Of a stretch of 64,000 nt of DNA, positions 27,976 to 38,124 are shown in pieces. A program made the position numbers and the translations under genes. Each line of letters opens with the position of its first letter. Within the stretch, counting starts at the first letter, position 1. The DNA is from Streptomyces griseoloalbus. Lineage in GTDB: Bacteria > Actinomycetota > Actinomycetes > Streptomycetales > Streptomycetaceae. Location of the stretch: positions 310,001 to 374,000 of the forward strand of contig BMUD01000004.1 of the NCBI GenBank assembly GCA_014650015.1, in the 5' to 3' direction. Below the pieces are notes generated by a model that worked only from the letters and a program-made list of their open reading frames with translations, did not search any database and was not told the origin of the DNA.

Positions 27976-28848
27976 TCACACGGACTTCTTCATCAGCTCG
28001 ACGATGCTGGAGAAGCTGTCGGCCGCGTGGCCGTCGTCCATGGCGCGGCGGAACAGGTCCACCACCGTGGCCTGGAACGAGGTGTCCACGCCCGCGTCGC
28101 CGATGGTGTGCATGACGTGCTCCACGCTCGCCAGGCCCATCGCCAGGCGGTCCACATCGCCCTCGTGGTTGCCGGCGTCGATGCGCTCGGCGTAGAAGCC
28201 GAGGAAGTGCGGCATGGCCAGCATGGTGTCGTTGGCGTGGAACAGGATGTCCGCCGCCTTCAGGCCATTGGCCTCGGCGAGGGCGATCGCCTGCCAGTAG
28301 CTGAGCATGGACGGCCAGAACATCGCCATGCCGATCTGGTACATCAGGGCCGCGAGCCCCGGCTCCTCGCCGCGGAAGTCGGTTCCGGAGATGACCTCCA
28401 GGCTGGTGCGGTGCTGGTCGAAGGCGGCACGGGGGCCGCTGTAGAAGGTCTTCGACTCGGCCTTGCCGATGCCGGCGGGCGGGACCGTCACGCCGCCGGT
28501 GAGGTGCGTGCCGCCGCGCTCGGTGATCCAGCGCGAGCCGGCGCGCGTCTTCTCCGGGGTGTCGGAGCTGAGGTTGACGAAGACACGGCCCGACAGCGCG
28601 TCGGACGCCGGCTCCAGGACGGCGTACAGGGCCTCGTAGTCGGTCAGGCTCAGGATCACCAACTCGTTGGCACGGACGGCGTCCTCGACGCTCCCGGCCA
28701 GGACGGCGCCGCGGGCCACCAGGTCGTCAGCCCGGGAGGCGGTGCGGTTCCAGAGGGTGACTTCGTATCCGTTGTCGAGGTAGGCGTTGACCATCGCCTG
28801 CCCCATGGGGCCGAGCCCGATGACGGTGACGGACTGGTTACTGCTCAT
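27976..28848 (-). CDS. Imine reductase (NADPH-dependent, IRED family)
   Basis: 290 residues. N-terminal Rossmann domain with GLGPMGQAM and WNRTASRADDLV (NADPH preference), then the IRED-type SLTDYEALYAVL and PPAGIGKAESKTFYSG blocks, and a C-terminal helical dimerisation domain. By eye, Tyr170 in AALMYQIG falls where S-selective IREDs have their catalytic Tyr and R-selective ones have Asp. The enzyme would reduce a cyclic imine to a secondary amine, which fits aldehyde release by the PKS2 reductase domain. It is convergent to the tailoring operon and has two TetR-type operators before its start. Confidence 0.88.
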   Translation of the reverse strand: MSSNQSVTVIGLGPMGQAMVNAYLDNGYEVTLWNRTASRADDLVARGAVLAGSVEDAVRANELVILSLTDYEALYAVLEPASDALSGRVFVNLSSDTPEKTRAGSRWITERGGTHLTGGVTVPPAGIGKAESKTFYSGPRAAFDQHRTSLEVISGTDFRGEEPGLAALMYQIGMAMFWPSMLSYWQAIALAEANGLKAADILFHANDTMLAMPHFLGFYAERIDAGNHEGDVDRLAMGLASVEHVMHTIGDAGVDTSFQATVVDLFRRAMDDGHAADSFSSIVELMKKSV

Positions 28849-28886
28849 TACCGAAAGACCTCCGTTGGTCTGCTGTGCGTCACTAC

Positions 28887-28902
28887 TAGAACGAGCGATC
28901 TA
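28887..28902. promoter_or_regulatory. TetR-type operator A of the imine reductase gene
   Basis: TAGAACGAGCGATCTA is symmetric in the form TAGA-N-CG-NN-CG-N-TCTA, a common TetR-family operator shape. It lies 39-54 bases before the start codon, where it would block RNA polymerase. Confidence 0.6.
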
Positions 28903-28931
28903 CTGAGCGCCCGGCAAAAGTAGCACACCTT

Positions 28932-28956
28932 TAGGACGAACGCTCTAATTAGAGCG
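28932..28956. promoter_or_regulatory. TetR-type operator B overlapping a 16-bp palindrome
   Basis: TAGGACGAACGCTCTA (28932-28947) matches operator A's symmetric form with one mismatch. It overlaps the perfect palindrome CGCTCTAATTAGAGCG (28941-28956). Its last ten bases GAACGCTCTA occur, inverted, before tetR at 9499-9508. Confidence 0.55.
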
Positions 28957-28970
28957 ACCGGAGGTCAACG

Positions 28971-29378
28971 GTGCAGGTCAGCGACCAAGCGTGCATGCGT
29001 ACGCAGGTGACGGTGGGCGCGATGGACGACGCACCCGAGGTGGACGACCACGCGTCGTACCGGCTGTTCACGGTGCGAGGCGCGTGCGCATCACCCATGG
29101 GAAGGCACCGAGTTCAAGGGGGCCTACCCGGGCGAGGGCGGCGAATGTCTCGTTCAGGGAGAGCAGGGTGCGCGTCCCGGGGCCGCGGCTCGCTCACCGT
29201 GCGCCGAGCTGCGCGTGAGGGGATGCCACTACCTGGCCCGGCCGCGGGGCAAACGCCCGTGCGGCCGGGCCGGCGGACATCGCGAGGGCGTCGTGTCGCT
29301 CCCACGAGCCGTGACGACGCCCTGCCGACCGCCACCCCCCTCACCGAGAGGCGGGTGGCGACTTCGGCGCGGAGCGTG
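28971..29378. other. About 400 bp with no convincing gene
   Basis: A GTG at 28971 with GGAGG upstream opens a frame, but the predicted peptide has no recognisable domain and the frame runs on without natural end into the antisense of the next gene. It may be a decayed gene at the right-hand edge of the polyketide island. Confidence 0.4.
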
Positions 29379-30326
29379 TCACGACCCCGCGTCAGGACCC
29401 GACGCGTCGCGGCCGCGAGGCCCCGCGTCGTCTTCCATCTCCGTCTCGGCCTCGATGCGCTCCTTGCGGACCCGGCCGCGGACGGTCTCGTCCGTCGTCT
29501 TCTCCTCCGTGCTCAGGCGCACCCGCTCGACCGGTACCGCTTCGGTCTCCACGACGGGGCGCTCCTCGTGCAGCGTGACCTCGTACTCGTCCTCCGAGAG
29601 GTCCGGACCCGACATCGCGTCGCCCCGGTTGGCCTCCGTGATCGGCTCGCGCTCCACGCGTACTTCCTCGTGGCGCAGCGGCACGGTCTGCTGCACCTCC
29701 TCGGTGACCACGTACTTGCGCAGCCTGGCCCGTCCCGTCTCGTGCCGCTCGACGCCGACGTGCATCCGCTCCTCGGAGCGGGTCATGGCGTCGTCGTCGC
29801 GCGCACGGGCCTCGCCCCGGCGACCGGTGGTGCCGGCGGTCTCGGCCATGCCCGCCGTGCCGGCCGCGCCCGCGGTTCCGGCTGTGCCCGGCATGCCTTC
29901 CGTGCCCGCCGTGCCCGCCGCTCCGGCCGCGCCCGCGGCGCCGGCGGTACCCGCCGTGCCCATGCCGGGACCCTGGTCACGTTCCCCGGGCTCGGTCAGG
30001 ACGGTGCCCCAGTCGATGCCGTAGTAGTCGTACAGACGGTGTTCCTCGTCCATCGACAGGTGTCCACCCGCGTCAATGTCGACGTTGGGCGCACCCTTGA
30101 CCTTGTCCTTGCGGTAGGGGACCTCCAGGTGGTCCTGCACCAGAGCGGCGTCCCGGATGGGTATGAACGACTCGCTGGAACCGAACAGACCCGTTTTGAC
30201 GGTCACCCACTCGGGGCGTCCACTCGCATCGTCCAGAAAGACGTGCTTAGCCTCGCCGATCCTGTTGCCGTCCCCGTCGTACACGGGGTGATCCAGCAGG
30301 ATCGAGATCTCTTCGCGGGTGATCAT
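29379..30326 (-). CDS. PRC-barrel and DUF2382 (YsnF/AvaK) protein
   Basis: 315 residues in three parts. Residues 1-110 form a PRC-barrel (ILLDHPVYDGDGNRIGEAKHVFLDD). Residues about 118-168 are low-complexity Ala-Gly-Thr-rich, collagen-like AGTAGT/AGA repeats. Residues about 185-300 form DUF2382, with the paired strands VTEEVQQTVPLRHEEVRVEREPI and ETEAVPVERVRLSTEE. Proteins with this architecture are linked to general stress in bacteria, but no activity is established. The repeat region varies in length among strains in such genes and may act as a flexible spacer. Confidence 0.9.
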   Translation of the reverse strand: MITREEISILLDHPVYDGDGNRIGEAKHVFLDDASGRPEWVTVKTGLFGSSESFIPIRDAALVQDHLEVPYRKDKVKGAPNVDIDAGGHLSMDEEHRLYDYYGIDWGTVLTEPGERDQGPGMGTAGTAGAAGAAGAAGTAGTEGMPGTAGTAGAAGTAGMAETAGTTGRRGEARARDDDAMTRSEERMHVGVERHETGRARLRKYVVTEEVQQTVPLRHEEVRVEREPITEANRGDAMSGPDLSEDEYEVTLHEERPVVETEAVPVERVRLSTEEKTTDETVRGRVRKERIEAETEMEDDAGPRGRDASGPDAGS

Positions 30327-30429
30327 CTTGCATCACCCTCCCTTCAGGGGTCGCTCCTCCCCGGTTCTCCTGACCAGCTCGTCGAAAACGGTACAAAAGC
30401 AACAAATTTCGCTTATTTTTCGACAGTGC

Positions 30430-31230
30430 TCATGAGAGGTGGCCCTCTTCCTGCCGCGCGTCGGCCGCCGGCTGCGCCGCGCGCGCCAGGGAGCGACGGT
30501 CGGGGTGGCGCCCCGGCGGGAGGGCGGCCCCCACCTCGACCTCGGCGACCACCCCGCGGGCGGACGCCACTCGCCACAGGGAGGCGAGCAGCGTGTCGTC
30601 CCCGACGAAGGCCGGTGCGGTCGCCGGTACTCCGCCCGCGCACCGGTAGCGGATGCGGACCGGCTGCACCGGAACCCCGGCGTCCAGAGCCGCCTGGAAG
30701 ACCGCGCGGCGGAAGTGTCCCTGGGCCCGGCCGCACCAGGTGCTGCCCTCGGGGAACGCCGCGACCGCCGCACCGTCGCGCAGCACCCCGGCGACGGCGG
30801 CGACCGTGCCCGGCAGGGCGCGCAGCCGGTCGCGGTCGATGAACAGCACGCCGCCGCGCGCGGCCAGCGCCCCCGCCACGGGCCAGCGCCGTATCTCGGA
30901 CTTGGCCAGCATGCGGGCCGGGCGGACCACCGCGAGCAGCGGTACGTCCAGCCAGGAGATGTGGTTGGCGACGAGCAGCAGTCCGCCCGTGGGCGCCGCG
31001 GTTCCGGCGATGCGGACCCGGACTCCGGCGGCACGCACGATCCACCGGCACCACCGGCGCACCGGGCCCGCCGGGATCCGCGGCCCGAGCGGCAGCAGCG
31101 CGATCCCGGCGAGCAGCAGGAGACCGACCGCCGCCAGCCGCAGCACCGCCAGCGGTACGGCCGCCGCGCGCGTCGTCGGTTCCACACAGCCCCGCGGGGT
31201 GCAGGGCGCGCCGGGCAGCCAGACGCTCAT
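30430..31230 (-). CDS. 1-acyl-glycerol-phosphate/lysolipid acyltransferase (PlsC family, OlsA-like)
   Basis: 266 residues. One hydrophobic segment near the N-terminus (about 24-50) anchors it. The acyltransferase motifs are NHISWLD (HxxxxD, near 90) and FPEGSTW (near 160). The ATG shares one base with the stop of the upstream GNAT gene (TGATG), so the two are coupled. A PlsC enzyme directly after an OlsB-like N-acyltransferase is the layout of ornithine-lipid synthesis, in which OlsA adds the second, ester-linked acyl chain; phosphatidic acid synthesis is the alternative. Confidence 0.85.
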   Translation of the reverse strand: MSVWLPGAPCTPRGCVEPTTRAAAVPLAVLRLAAVGLLLLAGIALLPLGPRIPAGPVRRWCRWIVRAAGVRVRIAGTAAPTGGLLLVANHISWLDVPLLAVVRPARMLAKSEIRRWPVAGALAARGGVLFIDRDRLRALPGTVAAVAGVLRDGAAVAAFPEGSTWCGRAQGHFRRAVFQAALDAGVPVQPVRIRYRCAGGVPATAPAFVGDDTLLASLWRVASARGVVAEVEVGAALPPGRHPDRRSLARAAQPAADARQEEGHLS

Positions 31231-32000
31231 CAGGACGGGACGAGGGAGAGGAAGTGCCGCAGATAGCGGGGGTTGACCCGGTTCATCGGCAGCAGGACGT
31301 AGAGGTCGGCGACGCCGAAGTCCACGTCGTGCGCGGGCTCGCCGCAGACCCAGGCGCCGAGCCGCAGGTAGCCGCGCAGCAGGGCGGGCAACTCGGTGGG
31401 GGCGGCGGGCGCGGCGGTCTTCGGCAGCCAGGGCAGCAGGGGGCGTACCCGGTACTCCTCGGGTGCGAGGTGCTTGTCCCGCACGCGGTCCCAGGTGGCG
31501 GAGGCGAGCGCGCCCCCGTCGGCGAGCGGGATGGAGCAGCAGCCGGCCAGCCAGGCATGGCCGTGGTCGGTCATGTAGCGGGCTATGCCGGCCCAGATGA
31601 GCCCGATGACCGCGCCGTCGCGGTGGTCGGGGTGCACACAGGAGCGGCCCACCTCGACGAGCGAGGAACGGATCGGGTCGAGCGCCGACAGGTCGAACTC
31701 GCCCTCCGCGTACAGCCGTCCGGCGATGCCGGCGCGTTCCGGCGGCAGCAGGCGGTACGTGCCCACGACCTGCCCGCTCACCTCCTCCCGCACGAGCAGG
31801 TGGTCGCAGTACGCGTCGAAGGGGTCGATGTCCAGACCCGGCTGCGGGGTGGACAGCAGGGCGCCCATCTCCCCCGCGAAGACGTCGTGACGCAGCTGCT
31901 GCGCGGCACGCACGTCCTCCTCGTCGCGGGCGAGGGTGACGGTGTAGCGGGTCGGTGCGGTGGACTGCGGGGGGTGGTCGACGGTCAGCACGCCGGTCAT
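31230..32000 (-). CDS. GNAT/hemolysin-like N-acyltransferase (OlsB-like)
   Basis: 256 residues from ATG 32000 with AGGAGAG upstream; the longer open frame has no support. The pattern is that of the OlsB/autoinducer-synthase-like GNAT group: RYTVTLARDEEDVRAAQQLRHDVFAGEMGA, VVGTYRLLPPE, EVGRSCVHPDHRDGAVI and LAGCCSIPL. OlsB links a 3-hydroxyacyl chain to the alpha-amino group of ornithine, giving lyso-ornithine lipid. Together with the following acyltransferase gene this suggests phosphorus-free membrane lipids. Confidence 0.82.
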   Translation of the reverse strand: MTGVLTVDHPPQSTAPTRYTVTLARDEEDVRAAQQLRHDVFAGEMGALLSTPQPGLDIDPFDAYCDHLLVREEVSGQVVGTYRLLPPERAGIAGRLYAEGEFDLSALDPIRSSLVEVGRSCVHPDHRDGAVIGLIWAGIARYMTDHGHAWLAGCCSIPLADGGALASATWDRVRDKHLAPEEYRVRPLLPWLPKTAAPAAPTELPALLRGYLRLGAWVCGEPAHDVDFGVADLYVLLPMNRVNPRYLRHFLSLVPS

Positions 32001-32189
32001 GGCTCTCTCCTGATCACGCGGCGGAGCGGGAGGTGGGGACACCTCTGTTTCTTCCGATGCGGGTTGGCGTGTACGTGACCGGAGCCGGGAGTACGGATGT
32101 GGGAATGCTGAATGCCAGGAGCGGGAAAGCGAGACGGGGCCGGGAGGAGCACCTCCCCCGGCCCCGTCCGTCCGCACTCTCCGGCGAAC

Positions 32190-32262
32190 GTTCAGTGCAG
32201 CGCCCGAAGGGCGCGGGAAACCGCGCGACCAGCCACGACACACTGTCCGGTGCCCTGCCGGG
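32190..32262. repeat. Common Streptomyces intergenic repeat with hairpin
   Basis: The stretch around GGGCGCGGGAAACCGCGCGACCAGCCACGA resembles a sequence I recall as abundant in Streptomyces intergenic regions (GGCGCGGGGAACTGCGCGA-type). It contains a small GCGCG stem and lies between the 3' end of sdhB and the 5' side of the GNAT gene, so it may help end the sdh transcript. Confidence 0.45.
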
Positions 32263-32284
32263 CGCGCTCGGCCAAGCCCGGGCG

Positions 32285-33030
32285 CTAGCGCCCGGCCGCC
32301 TTGCGGGTGGCCCGCAGCCACTCCTTGTTCATGCCCGTGATGGAGGTGAGCGGGATGCCCTTCGGGCAGGCGGTGGCGCACTCGCCGGCGAGGGTGCAGC
32401 CGCCGAAGCCCTCGTCGTCCATCTGCGCCACCATGTCCAGCACCCGGGTCTCACGCTCGGGGGCGCCCTGCGGCAGGACGTTGAGGTGGTTGATCTTCGC
32501 GGAGGTGAACAGCATCGCCGCCCCGTTGGGGCAGGCGGCGACGCAGGCGCCGCAGCCGATGCACTCGGCGTGCTCGAAGGCGAGGTCCGCGTCCGGCTTG
32601 GGCACGGGCGTCGCATGGGCGTCCGGCGCGGAGCCGGTGGGGGCGGTGATGTAGCCGCCGGCCTGGATGATCCGGTCGAAGGCCGACCGGTCGACCACCA
32701 GGTCCTTCACGACGGGGAAGGCCGCCGCCCGCCACGGCTCGACGTCGATGGTGTCGCCGTCCTCGAAGGACCGCATGTGCAGCTGGCAGGTGGTGGTGCG
32801 CTCGGGCCCGTGGGCGTCGCCGTTGATGACCAGCGAGCAGGCGCCGCAGATGCCCTCGCGGCAGTCGTGGTCGAAGGCGACCGGGTCCTCGCCCTTGAGG
32901 ATGAGCTCCTCGTTGAGGGTGTCGAGCATCTCCAGGAAGGACATGTCGGGCGAGATGCCGTCCACCTCGTACGTGGACATGGTGCCGTCGGCGTCGGCGT
33001 TCTTCTGCCGCCAGACGCGCAGGGTGAGCT

Positions 33031-33034
<4 letters not shown>
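32285..33034 (-). CDS. sdhB: Succinate dehydrogenase/fumarate reductase iron-sulfur subunit
   Basis: 249 residues. It carries the [2Fe-2S] ligands ([16 protein letters not shown] and a later Cys in TTTCQ), and two Cys-rich sets for the [4Fe-4S] and [3Fe-4S] clusters ([12 protein letters not shown] near 150 and [12 protein letters not shown] near 215). It passes electrons from SdhA to the membrane quinone site. The ATG overlaps the sdhA stop by four bases. Length matches the non-classical (type B/E-like) enzyme that has one cytochrome b subunit. Confidence 0.96.
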
Positions 33035-34980
<1,946 letters not shown>

Positions 34981-34982
34981 GT

Positions 34983-35690
34983 TCAGCTCACCACTCCGGT
35001 CATGACGCCCACGGGTACGGCGAGGAAACCGGCCGTGAGCAGCAGCGCGAGGACGTTGGCGACGGTCTTCAGGGCGCGGTCGCGGGTGCGGCTGCCGACG
35101 CCGAGGGTCTGGGCGGCGCTCCAGAAGCCGTGCCGTATGTGCAGGCCGACGGCGAGCATCGCGACGACGTAGACGGCGTTGCCGTACCAGGTGGAGAAGG
35201 TGTCCACCACGTTCTGGTAGGGCTTGCCCGTCTCGAAGCCGCCGGAGTGCACGGTGCCGGTGGTCAGGTCGAGGAGGTGCCAGACGATGAACAGGGCGAG
35301 GATGATGCCGCCCCAGCGCATGGTGCGCGTGGCGTAGCTCGCGCGCGGCTTCTTGTGCACGTACTTGCTGGGGCGCGCCTTGATGTCGCGGCGGCTGAGC
35401 TGGTAGGCGGAGACGGCGTGGGCGACCACGGCGACGACGAGCACGACGCGGATGAGCCACAGCGTCCACTCGTAGTGCATGAAGGGCTCGCCGACGGTGC
35501 GCAGCCAGTGGGCGTAGTGGTTGAACTCGCCTGCCCCGAAGAAGATCTTCAGGTTTCCGATCATGTGGGCGACCAGGTACAGCAGCATGATCAGGCCGCT
35601 GACCGCCATCACTGTCTTCTTGCCGACGGTCGAGTCCCACACGGTGCGTGCCATGGACGGCCGTCGGTCCGTCCGCGTTGCCAGAGCCAT
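34983..35690 (-). CDS. sdhC: Succinate dehydrogenase cytochrome b membrane subunit
   Basis: 235 residues from ATG 35690, where the conserved region begins. Five hydrophobic segments are visible (about 25-47, 65-90, 115-140, 165-190, 205-230), with His residues in helices ([35 protein letters not shown]) suited to two hemes. This is the single-subunit type B anchor. First gene of the sdhC-A-B operon; its promoter overlaps the LysR divergent region. Confidence 0.93.
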   Translation of the reverse strand: MALATRTDRRPSMARTVWDSTVGKKTVMAVSGLIMLLYLVAHMIGNLKIFFGAGEFNHYAHWLRTVGEPFMHYEWTLWLIRVVLVVAVVAHAVSAYQLSRRDIKARPSKYVHKKPRASYATRTMRWGGIILALFIVWHLLDLTTGTVHSGGFETGKPYQNVVDTFSTWYGNAVYVVAMLAVGLHIRHGFWSAAQTLGVGSRTRDRALKTVANVLALLLTAGFLAVPVGVMTGVVS

Positions 35691-35749
35691 GTCACCGACG
35701 CTAGGGCCGGAGGGCCCCATCGGTCCAAGACATGGTCCGGCTGGTTTCG

Positions 35750-35764
35750 ATAGGGAGACCCTAT
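35750..35764. promoter_or_regulatory. LysR-type operator between sdhC and lysR
   Basis: ATAGGG-AGA-CCCTAT is a perfect interrupted palindrome containing the T-N11-A core expected of LysR binding sites. It ends ten bases before the LysR start and 60 bases before sdhC, so it could serve autoregulation and sdh control together. Confidence 0.7.
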
Positions 35765-35773
35765 GATGACCGG

Positions 35774-36658
35774 GTGCAGTTCCAGCAGCTCCAGTACTTC
35801 GTGGCCGTGGCCGAGACCCGGCACTTCACCCGGGCCGCCGAGACGGTCCATGTCGCCCAGCCCTCCTTGTCGCAGCAGATCAGGGCGCTGGAGCGGGAGC
35901 TGGGGGCGGATCTGTTCCGGCGGGCGCGCGGGAACATCACGCTGACCGACGCGGGCGAGGCGCTGCTGCCGCTGGCCCGGCGGATCCTGGCGGACGCGGA
36001 CACCGCCCGGCACGAGGTGCAGGAGGTGGCGCAGCTGCGCAGCGGCCGGGTCCGGCTGGGCGCGACGCCGAGCCTGTGCACCGGCCTGCTGCCGGATGTG
36101 CTGCGCGCCTTCCACGACCGCTACCCGGGCGTCCGCCTGCTGGTCGAGGAGGGCGGCTCGCACGACCTGGTACGGGAGCTGGCCCGCGGCGCGCTGGACC
36201 TCGCCCTGGTGGTGCTGCCGCTCCCGACCCCCTCCCCCGCGCTCACCACGGTGGAGCTGCTGCGCGAGGACCTGGTGGTGGTGTCCTCACCGGACGCCAC
36301 CAGGCCGGGGCGGGGCCGGCGTACCGTGCGCATCGCCGACCTGGAGGGCGAGCGCCTGGTGATGTTCCGGCACGGCTACGACCTGCGCGAGCTGACCGTG
36401 GCGGCATGCCGCGCGGAGGGCTTCGAGCCGGAGTTCGCGGTGGAGGGCGGCGAGATGGACGCGGTGCTCGGCTTCGTGCGGGCGGGGCTGGGCGTCGCCG
36501 TCGTCCCGCGCATGGTGGCCGCACGGTCCGGGCACGGGCTGCGGGTGACTCCCCTGGCCCGCCCCGGTCTGCACCGCGCCATCGCCCTGGCCCACCGCAG
36601 CGATGTGGCCCCGCCCAGGGCGGCACGGGAGTTGCAGCGGATGCTGCTGGAGCGGTGA
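35774..36658 (+). CDS. LysR family transcriptional regulator of the sdh operon
   Basis: 294 residues from GTG 35774 (VQFQQLQYF), the normal LysR N-terminus; upstream in-frame sequence overlaps the operator. The winged helix-turn-helix spans about 1-60 (HFTRAAETVHVAQPSLSQQIRALERELG), and the rest is the two-lobed co-inducer domain. It is divergent from sdhC with a palindrome between, the classical arrangement for a regulator of the adjacent operon. Its inducer is unknown. Confidence 0.93.
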   Translation: MQFQQLQYFVAVAETRHFTRAAETVHVAQPSLSQQIRALERELGADLFRRARGNITLTDAGEALLPLARRILADADTARHEVQEVAQLRSGRVRLGATPSLCTGLLPDVLRAFHDRYPGVRLLVEEGGSHDLVRELARGALDLALVVLPLPTPSPALTTVELLREDLVVVSSPDATRPGRGRRTVRIADLEGERLVMFRHGYDLRELTVAACRAEGFEPEFAVEGGEMDAVLGFVRAGLGVAVVPRMVAARSGHGLRVTPLARPGLHRAIALAHRSDVAPPRAARELQRMLLER

Positions 36659-36675
36659 GCCGTCCGGCAGCCGTC

Positions 36676-37134
36676 CTACGGCACCACCGTCACCGGCCAC
36701 CGCCCCGCCTTCACCAGCCGCACCGCGACCGACCCGATGATCCGGTGGCCCGCCTGCTCGGAGGCACCCACCACGACCGCGTCCGCCTTGAGGTCGTCCG
36801 CCGCCCTCACCAGGCCGTTGTAGGGGTCGCCGCGGAACGTGTGGAACTCCCAGCGGATGTCGAAGATCCCCTTGATCCGCTCCATCGCGTCCCTGATCTG
36901 CGCCACCAGTTCCTCGGCGATCTCCTCGGTCGTGTCGGCGACCGGAGCGCCGAGCGCCGCACCCGCCGCCAGCACCGGCTGCACGTACACGATGGCGAGC
37001 AGGGCGCCCTGGCGCCGGGCCAGACCGGAGGCGTACGCCGCCGCCCGCAGCGAGGAGTCGGACCCGTCCACTCCGGTCACGATCACCTTCGGGCCGTCCG
37101 TGCCCCGTTCGAACCGAGAGGACTGTTGTTCCAT
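36676..37134 (-). CDS. Universal stress protein (UspA family)
   Basis: 152 residues from ATG 37134. One Usp domain: VIVTGVDGSDSSLRAAAYASGLARR at the start, and the C-terminal nucleotide loop VVVGASEQAGHRIIGSVAVRLVKAGRWPVTVVP, which keeps the G-x2-G-like/G-S arrangement in altered form, so ATP binding is possible but not certain. Role in stress survival; convergent with the LysR gene. Confidence 0.9.
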   Translation of the reverse strand: MEQQSSRFERGTDGPKVIVTGVDGSDSSLRAAAYASGLARRQGALLAIVYVQPVLAAGAALGAPVADTTEEIAEELVAQIRDAMERIKGIFDIRWEFHTFRGDPYNGLVRAADDLKADAVVVGASEQAGHRIIGSVAVRLVKAGRWPVTVVP

Positions 37135-37284
37135 CACGGCAGCGAGGCTATCGGACCTCACCGCCCCGGCCGGCACGCGTCCCCGGGAGGTCCGCCGCCC
37201 CGCACTGCGCCGAAGGGGTGAAATCGTGCCGCCGCACCGGTGTCGTCGAGGTGCGTCGGCCTTCCGTGTGGCGACTGATGAGTC

Positions 37285-38124
37285 ATGGAGAAGGATCAGT
37301 TGCTCACCCGGCGCCGGGCGCTGCTCGCCGGCGCCGCCGCCCTCGGCGCCGCCGGTGTGGCCTCGGCGCTCGTGCCGGGCACCGGGAAGCGGGCCGCACC
37401 CGAGTCGGCGTCCGCCGCCGGAGCCCCGCCCGCCCGCCGCCCGCTCAGGCCCTCCGAGTACCGCCTCAGCCCCCTGACCGGCTACGGCCCGCCGCCCACC
37501 ACGCCCGGCAGGACCCCGGTACGGCGGGAACCGCTGCTGCGGGTGTCCGGGCGCGGTCGCACCATGGTGCTGACCTTCGACGACGGGCCGGATCCCCGCT
37601 ACACCCCGCCCATCCTGGACACGCTGGCCCGGTACGAGGTGCGCGCGATGTTCTTCGTGTGCGGGGGGATGGCGGCCGACCACCCAAACCTGCTGGCCCG
37701 GATGGCCGACGAGGGGCATGTGGTCGGCAACCACACCTGGTCCCACCCCCTGCTCACCGACCTCGGCCGCCACCGGATCCGCTCCGAGATGGAACGCACC
37801 AGCGACGTCATCGAAAAGGCCTACGGCGCACGCCCGGAATGGTTCCGCGCGCCTTACGGGGCCTGGAACCGCGCCGCCTTCCAGCTCGGCGCCGAACTGG
37901 GCATGGAGCCGCTGGCCTGGACGGTCGACACGCTCGACTGGACCACGCCCGGCACCCGCACCATCGTCGGCCGGGTGGAGGACGGCGCCGCCCCCGGCGT
38001 CGTGGTGCTCTCGCACGACGCCGGGGGCGAACGCTCGCAGAGCGTACGGGCCCTGCGCCGTTATCTGCCCGCGCTGCTGGACTCCGGGTACCACGTCACC
38101 GTGCCTCGCCGGCAGTACGTCTGA
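37285..38124 (+). CDS. Polysaccharide deacetylase (CE4/NodB), Tat-type signal
   Basis: 279 residues. The N-terminus has consecutive arginines before a hydrophobic stretch (TRRRALLAGAAALGAAGVASA), which suggests Tat export. The NodB domain (about 90-279) carries motif 1 TFDDGP (Asp99/Asp100) and the metal-binding HTWSH (His150, His154), then RAPYGAWN and LSHDAGG. It should remove acetyl groups from peptidoglycan, chitin oligomers or another cell-surface glycan. Single gene, convergent with the sortase gene, with a shared hairpin at 38122-38156. Confidence 0.92.
   Translation: MEKDQLLTRRRALLAGAAALGAAGVASALVPGTGKRAAPESASAAGAPPARRPLRPSEYRLSPLTGYGPPPTTPGRTPVRREPLLRVSGRGRTMVLTFDDGPDPRYTPPILDTLARYEVRAMFFVCGGMAADHPNLLARMADEGHVVGNHTWSHPLLTDLGRHRIRSEMERTSDVIEKAYGARPEWFRAPYGAWNRAAFQLGAELGMEPLAWTVDTLDWTTPGTRTIVGRVEDGAAPGVVVLSHDAGGERSQSVRALRRYLPALLDSGYHVTVPRRQYV

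Noticed and set aside
28971-30842. 623-codon plus-strand frame starting at a GTG with GGAGG upstream
   Set aside because: Although the ribosome site is good, most of the frame lies antisense to the PRC-barrel gene and has no domain; only the first few hundred bases could be a relic, noted as a gap.
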